NCBI GenBank assembly: GCA_958295845.1
Contig: OY282376.1
Location: 4,415,022 to 4,479,021 of the forward strand
DNA: 64,000 nucleotides
Source: Caldilineaceae bacterium
Lineage (GTDB): Bacteria; Chloroflexota; Anaerolineae; Caldilineales; Caldilineaceae
Direction: 5' to 3'
Part shown: in pieces, positions 59,218 to 64,000 of the stretch
Layout of the letters: the number at the start of each line of letters is the position of its first letter
Numbering within the stretch: position 1 is the stretch's first letter
Notes under the pieces: generated by a model
Told to the model about the DNA's origin: nothing
Database searches by the model: none
The model's input: only the letters and a program-made list of their open reading frames with translations
Position numbers and translations under genes: made by a program

Positions 59218-60636
59218 TCAACCACCCATGTGGAAGACCGCCATCTTCGTTTCGGTCATTTCTTCGACGGCGTACTTGGGCCCTTCTTTGCCCATGCCGC
59301 TCTCCTTGAGGCCGCCATAGGGCATCAGGTCGGCGCGCCACTGGGTACCCCAATTGACATGCAGGTTGCCGGACTCGACCTCCTGCACGAATCTCATTGC
59401 CCAATCGATATTTTGCGTGAAGATCGCTGCGCTCAGGCCGTAGTTGGTGTCGTTGGCGAGCGCGATGGCCTCGTCGATGTTGCTGACGGGGGTGACGCCG
59501 ACGACGGGGCCAAAGACCTCATCGCAGGAGATTTTCATTTCCGGGCTGACGTTGGAGACGATGGTCGGCTGGTACATCTGACCTTCGCGCCCCCCGCCGA
59601 GGACGAGTTCGGCGCCGCCGCTTACGGCTTCCTCAACCCACTGATCGACGCGTACGGCGTCGTCTTCGCGGATCATCGGGCCCATCTTGGTGGCTTCTGC
59701 GAGCGGGTCACCGGTGGTGATGTTTTCGACAGTTGCCTTGAAGGCGTCGAGAAAGTCGCCGTGGATCTTTTCGTGGGTAACGACGCGCTGGGTGGAAATG
59801 CAGACCTGGCCGGCGTTGGAGTACCCGGAGGCGGCGGCGGCCTGGGCTACGCGTTCGGGGTCGGCGTCGGGCATGACGATGAGTGGCGCGTTGGAGCCGA
59901 GCTCCATGGTTACGCGCTTGAGGCCGGCGGTGCGGCAGATATGCTCGCCGATGTCGCGGCTGCCGGTGAAAGTGATCTTGCGTACGCGTGAATCGGCGCA
60001 GAGGGCGTCGCCGATGACACTACCGGAGCCGGTCAGGCACTGGAGCGCTTCGGGCGGCGTGCCGGCTTCGAGGAAAATCTCGACCAGTTTCAGCGCCGAG
60101 AGCGGCGTGTCGGTGGCCGGCTTGAGGATGATGGCGTTGCCGGCGGCGAGGGCGGGACCGATCTTGTGGCAGACGAGGTGGAGGGGGAAGTTGAAGGGGC
60201 TGATGCCGACGATGACGCCGCAGGGCACGCGCAGTGTGAAGCCGAACTTGCCGGCGGCGCCGGGGGCGCCGTCAAGAGGGACGACTTCGCCGCCGAGGCG
60301 CTTGGCCTCTTCGGCGGAGAGGGCGATGATTTCGACGGCGCGCGAGGCTTCGATGCGGCCTTCGGCGATTATTTTGCCCTCTTCGAGGGTAATGGTGCGG
60401 GCCAGATCTTCGTTGCGTTCCTCCATCAGGTGGGCGGCCTTGTGCAGGATTTCATAGCGTTCGTAGCCGGTCAAACTGGCCATGACTTTGGCGCCGCGTT
60501 CGGCGGTCGCGAGGGCCAGCTCCACGTCGGCCGCATCGCCACGGGGAATGGTGTCGACGACGGAGCCGTCGAATGGGTGCAACACTTCGATCTTTTCGGA
60601 TTTGTCCACCCATTGCCCGCCAATGTGCATTTTCAT
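59218..60636 (-). CDS. NAD(P)-dependent aldehyde dehydrogenase
   Basis: Oxidises an aldehyde to the acid (or acyl-CoA); 472 residues, ALDH superfamily. The catalytic cysteine lies in NAGQVCISTQRV, and the general-base glutamate in TMELGSNAPLIVMPDAD. The cofactor-binding motif is FTGSRDIGEHI. The N-terminus MKMHIGGQWVDKSEKIEVLHP is standard. It resembles lactaldehyde or glyceraldehyde-type dehydrogenases; the substrate is not certain. It has an AAGGAGAAG site and lies downstream of the second PhyH gene on the same strand. Confidence 0.93.
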   Translation of the reverse strand: MKMHIGGQWVDKSEKIEVLHPFDGSVVDTIPRGDAADVELALATAERGAKVMASLTGYERYEILHKAAHLMEERNEDLARTITLEEGKIIAEGRIEASRAVEIIALSAEEAKRLGGEVVPLDGAPGAAGKFGFTLRVPCGVIVGISPFNFPLHLVCHKIGPALAAGNAIILKPATDTPLSALKLVEIFLEAGTPPEALQCLTGSGSVIGDALCADSRVRKITFTGSRDIGEHICRTAGLKRVTMELGSNAPLIVMPDADPERVAQAAAASGYSNAGQVCISTQRVVTHEKIHGDFLDAFKATVENITTGDPLAEATKMGPMIREDDAVRVDQWVEEAVSGGAELVLGGGREGQMYQPTIVSNVSPEMKISCDEVFGPVVGVTPVSNIDEAIALANDTNYGLSAAIFTQNIDWAMRFVQEVESGNLHVNWGTQWRADLMPYGGLKESGMGKEGPKYAVEEMTETKMAVFHMGG

Positions 60637-60722
60637 CGAATTCTTCTCCTTATTGTCGGAATCTTTTCAGAATGGTTAGCTTGCTGTATGTGTATTCGCG
60701 GGGAAGTTTGCGTCAGCGAATC

Positions 60723-61568
60723 TCACTTCAGTTCAGGTCCCGGCACTCGGTTCCACTCCAGCGGTTCTTCGTCACCCTCATAGGTGGGAACAAGCCTCTG
60801 TACGAGTTTCTGAGCCTGCTCCGGCCAGTCGACTACTCGTGACTGGGTACGGCTCAGATTGGATTGGATACGGGGCGAGGAGATGTCGAAGTTGGGATGG
60901 TACCAGATTGTGATGACGGTGCGCCGCTCGTCGGTCTGGTTGGCGTAGGAGCCGTGGAGGAGCCTGGAATCGCCGATGACCAGATCGCCGGCGCGCACGG
61001 GCACAGCCTGATCTTCCGGCATCTGCTGGTAGGCCGGATGGGTCGGGTCGGTGGCGCGGCGCAGTTCATCGGTATGGGCTGTGTGCACGACGTCATGCAT
61101 GCGATGGCGCTTGAGATGGGAACCGGAGATTACGCGCAGGCAGCCATTCTCGATGCGCGTATCCACCAGGTAGTACATCAGAAAGAGCTGCATTGGAATG
61201 TCGGTGTAGCTGATGGGATCATTCCAGCCCCACCAGTCCTGATGCCAGAAGAGAGGCGGCGAGTGGCCAGGCTTGCTGATAACAAAGCCGGAGGACCAGC
61301 GCGGGTTTGGATAGCCCAGGGATGCCAACGCGTCCAGAGCCGGCGGATAGGCGACCAGTTCGGCGAAGAAGGGATCATCGTAGACGCTGATCATGCTGCC
61401 GGTGGATTTCTGCTCTTCGAAGTGCTCGGCAGACTGGGCTTCAATGAGGCCGTCGCTGGCGGCGCGCACGCGGGCCAGCATTTCGGGAGACAGCACCTGC
61501 TCGAAGACACAGAAGCCATCTTGTATCAGCTGTTTGCTCTTGTCATGGGCGATGGTGGTTGTCGTCAT
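60723..61568 (-). CDS. Phytanoyl-CoA dioxygenase (PhyH) family protein
   Basis: Fe(II)/2-oxoglutarate-dependent oxygenase, 281 residues. H109 and D111 in FWHQDWWGW and H205 in SRLLHGSYANQ should bind iron, and R216 could bind 2-oxoglutarate. The preceding RVISGSHLKRH is typical of the family. GAGGAGG sits upstream of the ATG. The gene shows little similarity to the PhyH gene at 52.4 kb. Divergent from an FGGY kinase gene, with an operator-like palindrome in the shared spacer. The aldehyde dehydrogenase gene lies downstream, which suggests oxidation of the hydroxylation product. Confidence 0.9.
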   Translation of the reverse strand: MTTTTIAHDKSKQLIQDGFCVFEQVLSPEMLARVRAASDGLIEAQSAEHFEEQKSTGSMISVYDDPFFAELVAYPPALDALASLGYPNPRWSSGFVISKPGHSPPLFWHQDWWGWNDPISYTDIPMQLFLMYYLVDTRIENGCLRVISGSHLKRHRMHDVVHTAHTDELRRATDPTHPAYQQMPEDQAVPVRAGDLVIGDSRLLHGSYANQTDERRTVITIWYHPNFDISSPRIQSNLSRTQSRVVDWPEQAQKLVQRLVPTYEGDEEPLEWNRVPGPELK

Positions 61569-61697
61569 GATGCCTCCTCTGCGTTGTGGAGCACGAAGTA
61601 CAGGCGAGAATGGGGGTGCGAGGGTTCAGTTGTTCAAACGCTGCTGTGTTTACGAGCAGAGCAGAGAATCGCGACTTCCCTCCTTCGATATTTTCCT

Positions 61698-61726
61698 ATT
61701 GTAACAGAGAGATAAGGGTCTTTGCA
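61698..61726 (-). promoter_or_regulatory. Possible promoter of the PhyH gene at 60.7 kb
   Basis: On minus, TACAAT (61703-61698) lies 17 bases after TGCAAA (61726-61721). The -10 is good, the -35 poor (three of six). The -35 overlaps the half-site GCATAC (61724-61729), so a regulator could occlude it. Confidence 0.4.
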
Positions 61727-61745
61727 TACTGACGCTGCGATGCGA

Positions 61746-61759
61746 GTATGCTTGCATAC
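61746..61759. promoter_or_regulatory. Operator-like inverted repeat GTATGC-TT-GCATAC
   Basis: A 6-2-6 inverted repeat between the divergent PhyH and FGGY genes. A further half-site, TTGCATAC, lies at 61722-61729, 30 bp away (about three helical turns). The arrangement suits a dimeric sugar-responsive repressor, but no regulator gene is adjacent. Confidence 0.45.
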
Positions 61760-61816
61760 GGGGTTTTGGGATACAATCTCGGTGCGCTCTGCGGGAGAAT
61801 TCAAAGGGAACTGACT

Positions 61817-63259
61817 ATGATCATCGGACTCGATATTGGCACGACTTCACTGAGCGCGGTGGTGCTGGACCCGGAGAGCGGCAGCCAAGTGGCGCACCGG
61901 GCGGTTGCCAATCGCGCTGGTTCGTCTCCCGGGCCTGGGCGGGCTGAGCTGGACCTTTCACGATTGTACGAGTTGGCGGTGCGGTGTCTGGCCGAATTGT
62001 TGGCGCAGGCCGAATTGTCCCCGACCGACATCCAAGGGATCGGTGTTACCGGACAGCAGCACGGCGTTGCCCTGATTGGGCCGGATGCTGCGCCGGCCGG
62101 ACCCGCCATCACGTGGCAGGACTTGCGCGTGCAGGAGCCGCTCCCCGGTTCTGATAGGCCGGTACTGGACAGGTTCATCTCGGCTGCGGGAGGCCGCGAG
62201 GCCTTTCGTAATACCGGCTGCTTGCCTGCGGCGGGGTTTCTTGGACCCAGCCTCTACTGGCTCAGATTACGAGATGCTCTGCCCGATCCCCCAGTGACTG
62301 CCTGCTTTGTCCCGGATGCGGTGGTCTCTTTCCTGACCGGAGCGACGGTCGTTTGCGAACCGACGCTGGCAGCCAGCTCGGGGATCTTTGACATCCGCGC
62401 GAACTGTTGGGATACGACGTTGCTGGAGCGGTTGGCGCTGCCGGAGCGGCTCTTCCCGCGGATCGGGGACGCCGGCGATGTGGTGGGAGGTCTGCGCCCA
62501 GAGGTGGCTGATTCCATCGGGCTGGCGGCGGGAACGCCGGTGACGGTGGCGCTGGGGGACAACCAGGCCAGTTTCATCGGCAGTGCGCCGGAGCCGGGGC
62601 GAAGTCTGCTCCTGAACGTTGGAACGGGCGGCCAGATTTCTGCCCGCACGGTCAGTTTTCATTTCATTCCTGGGTTGGAAAACCGTCCCTTCCCCAGTGG
62701 ACAGTATCTGCTGATAGGGGGAGGGCTGTTTGGGGGTCGTTCCTATGCCTACTTGCTGCGCTTCTTCCAACAGGTGGGCGCCGGGTTCCTTGACACTGAA
62801 GTGCCGGACGATCTTTACGAACGAATGACGGAACTTGCGGCGACGGTCCCGGCCGGGAGCGATGGGCTGCGCTGTGAACCTTTCTTCACCGGCAGCCGCA
62901 CCGACCCGGGGTTGCGGGCCTCGTTCAGTGGGCTTTCACCGGACAACTTCACGCCGGCCCACTTTGTGCGCGCGTTGCTGGAGGGGATGGCGGAAGGCTT
63001 TTTCACTTTTTTCGAACAGATGGAGCCGGTGGTGGGAGCGCCGCCGTTGCTGGTGGGTGCGGGCAACGGTGTCCGCCAGAACCGGCTGTTGGCCCAGATC
63101 CTGGCGCGTCGTTTCGGGAAGACGCTGCTGATTCCAAGCCATGCGGAAGAGGCGGCGGTGGGGGCGGCGGTGGCGGCGTCAGTCGGCCTGGGAATCTTTG
63201 GCGATCTGGAGACGGCCGCGGCTGCGCTGCTTGACTACGCGGACACAGTCGAACCGTAA
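61817..63259 (+). CDS. FGGY-family carbohydrate kinase (sedoheptulokinase/xylulokinase-like)
   Basis: ATP-dependent sugar kinase of 480 residues, starting at ATG 61817 (AAGGGA upstream). The first phosphate-binding motif is IIGLDIGTTSLSAVVLD. The motifs VTGQQHGVAL, ITWQDLRVQ and VALGDNQASFIGS resemble human sedoheptulokinase more than E. coli xylulokinase. The second actin-fold half has LLLNVGTGGQIS and VGAGNGVRQN. Sugar specificity is inferred only. It is divergent from the PhyH gene; an operator-like repeat lies about 60 bases upstream of the start. Confidence 0.85.
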   Translation: MIIGLDIGTTSLSAVVLDPESGSQVAHRAVANRAGSSPGPGRAELDLSRLYELAVRCLAELLAQAELSPTDIQGIGVTGQQHGVALIGPDAAPAGPAITWQDLRVQEPLPGSDRPVLDRFISAAGGREAFRNTGCLPAAGFLGPSLYWLRLRDALPDPPVTACFVPDAVVSFLTGATVVCEPTLAASSGIFDIRANCWDTTLLERLALPERLFPRIGDAGDVVGGLRPEVADSIGLAAGTPVTVALGDNQASFIGSAPEPGRSLLLNVGTGGQISARTVSFHFIPGLENRPFPSGQYLLIGGGLFGGRSYAYLLRFFQQVGAGFLDTEVPDDLYERMTELAATVPAGSDGLRCEPFFTGSRTDPGLRASFSGLSPDNFTPAHFVRALLEGMAEGFFTFFEQMEPVVGAPPLLVGAGNGVRQNRLLAQILARRFGKTLLIPSHAEEAAVGAAVAASVGLGIFGDLETAAAALLDYADTVEP

Positions 63260-63263
63260 CAAG

Positions 63264-63290
63264 AAAAAACCGGGGCCGCGCGGCCCCGGT
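63264..63290 (-). terminator. Rho-independent terminator of proA
   Basis: ACCGGGGCCGC and GCGGCCCCGGT form a perfect 22-base palindrome (63269-63290), and on the minus strand six T residues follow. It serves the minus-strand ProA gene; the FGGY transcript would meet it from the A-rich side. Confidence 0.85.
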
Positions 63291-63312
63291 CGATTGAATG
63301 ATCGCCTGAGCG

Positions 63313-64000
63313 TTACTCTCGTACCTGCATATCGCCGAGCACAATCCACTTGTATGTGGTCAGCTCTTCCAGCCCCATTGGTCCGCGCGCGTGGAGTTTC
63401 TGCGTGCTAATTGCGACTTCGGCGCCGAGGCCAAATTCGCCGCCGTCGTTGAAGCGGGTGCTGGCGTTGACGAAAACGGCTGAGGAGTTGACGGCATCGA
63501 CAAAGCGCTGGGCGTTGTTCCAGTCCTGGGTGAGGATGCCGTCGGAGTGGTCCTGGCTGTGCTCTTGGATGTGCGCGACGGCCTCGTCGAGCGAGTCGAC
63601 CAGTTTAACGCCGAGGATCAGTGTCATCCACTCGGTGTCCCAGTCGTCGGGCCCGGCGGGGATGACTGTTGCTCCGCGGTCTGTGAGGAATGGCATGGCG
63701 TCGGGTGTCGCGCGTATCTCGACACCGCACTCTGCCATGCGTTGCGCCAGTTTGGGCAGAAACTCGGGCGCGATCTGGCGATTGACGAGAAGCGTATCAA
63801 GGGCGTTGCAGACGGATGGACGCTGGGTGCGGGCGTTGACGATGACGTCCATTCCCCTTTCCTGATCGGCGGTGATATCGACGTAGTAGTGGCAGATGCC
63901 GATGCCGCCGGTGATGACAGGGATGGTGCTCTGTTCGCGGCAGAGGCGGTGGAGACTGTTGCCACCTCTGGGGATGAGCATATCAACGTAGTTGTCCATG
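63313..64000 (-). CDS. proA: Gamma-glutamyl phosphate reductase ProA (N-terminus beyond window)
   Basis: Second enzyme of proline synthesis, reducing gamma-glutamyl phosphate to the semialdehyde. The visible 229 or so residues are the C-terminal part. DNYVDMLIPRGGNSLHRL begins it, followed by NARTQRPSVCNALDTLL with the catalytic cysteine, and the end ARGPMGLEELTTYKWIVLGD is characteristic of ProA. The frame is open to the window edge at 64000, so about 190 N-terminal residues are missing. A strong terminator follows the stop. ProB is not seen here. Confidence 0.95.
   Translation of the reverse strand, partial: MDNYVDMLIPRGGNSLHRLCREQSTIPVITGGIGICHYYVDITADQERGMDVIVNARTQRPSVCNALDTLLVNRQIAPEFLPKLAQRMAECGVEIRATPDAMPFLTDRGATVIPAGPDDWDTEWMTLILGVKLVDSLDEAVAHIQEHSQDHSDGILTQDWNNAQRFVDAVNSSAVFVNASTRFNDGGEFGLGAEVAISTQKLHARGPMGLEELTTYKWIVLGDMQVRE

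Overview
The window is GC-rich bacterial chromosome, densely packed with housekeeping and catabolic genes on both strands. No rRNA, tRNA, CRISPR array, phage gene or transposase was recognised. The gene set suggests a heterotrophic member of the Chloroflexota, perhaps Anaerolineae/Caldilineales. It includes a VC1184-type class-V aminotransferase, a secreted PQQ sugar dehydrogenase, Tat-exported molybdenum enzymes, two PhyH dioxygenases, a YfhO membrane protein, plant-type LRR protein, BCD/PucC-type MFS carrier and separate CcmH/TlpA proteins. That taxonomic assignment is inference from gene content and style; no database search was possible.

Layout. 1-3.7 kb (minus): two coupled Gfo/Idh/MocA oxidoreductases and an ABC-2 exporter pair. 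3.9-14.4 kb (plus): SppA, a class-V aminotransferase, DnaK with a zinc-finger-less DnaJ, an M1-like lipoprotein peptidase, a DUF2071 protein and a DedA protein, closed by a strong terminator. 14.4-18.3 kb (minus): two secreted proteins, each built from an internal duplication. 18.9-24.3 kb (plus): UvsE coupled to an unknown gene, then an IorAB-like molybdenum hydroxylase and a TspO-like membrane protein. 24.3-27.7 kb (minus): HD hydrolase, a possible caspase-fold (clan CD) protein, a small ABM-like protein and a BCD-family carrier. 27.9-35.8 kb (plus): membrane protein, ArsA/Get3-like ATPase, methyltransferase, TruD, LON-domain protein, acetamidase/formamidase and GT39-like transferase, facing a YfhO protein. 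38.6-48.4 kb (mostly plus): amidohydrolase, DUF4037 protein, GNAT-glyoxalase fusion, sulfite-oxidase-like enzyme, NnrE/NnrD, PlsX and a NERD-like protein, with a KDPG aldolase on minus. 48.5-54.1 kb (minus): RadC, ThiO-like oxidase, PQQ sugar dehydrogenase, PhyH dioxygenase and cyclase. 54.3-59.1 kb (plus): DtxR-family regulator behind a consensus promoter, CcmH, TlpA, an MNT nucleotidyltransferase, RimO and a methyltransferase. 59.2-64 kb: aldehyde dehydrogenase and second PhyH enzyme (minus), divergent FGGY sugar kinase (plus) and the C-terminal part of ProA (minus).

How the genes may work together. Several groups imply carbohydrate and small-molecule oxidation: Gfo/Idh enzymes, PQQ dehydrogenase, KDPG aldolase, FGGY kinase, aldehyde dehydrogenase and the IorAB-like hydroxylase. 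The FGGY kinase and the second PhyH gene are divergent and share an intergenic region with a palindromic operator-like site. Cytochrome c maturation (CcmH, TlpA) lies directly behind a metal-dependent DtxR-type regulator. Repair and quality control are represented by UvsE, RadC, DnaK/DnaJ, SppA and NnrE/NnrD.

The most unusual signals are a stand-alone caspase-like His/Cys protein, an unknown gene coupled to UvsE, a secreted protein with two matching 12-repeat LRR modules, an orphan BCD/PucC carrier, a GNAT-glyoxalase fusion, and intergenic arrays with a strict 7-bp period, two of which share a 13-bp lead-in sequence. No single locus is clearly a new multi-gene system.
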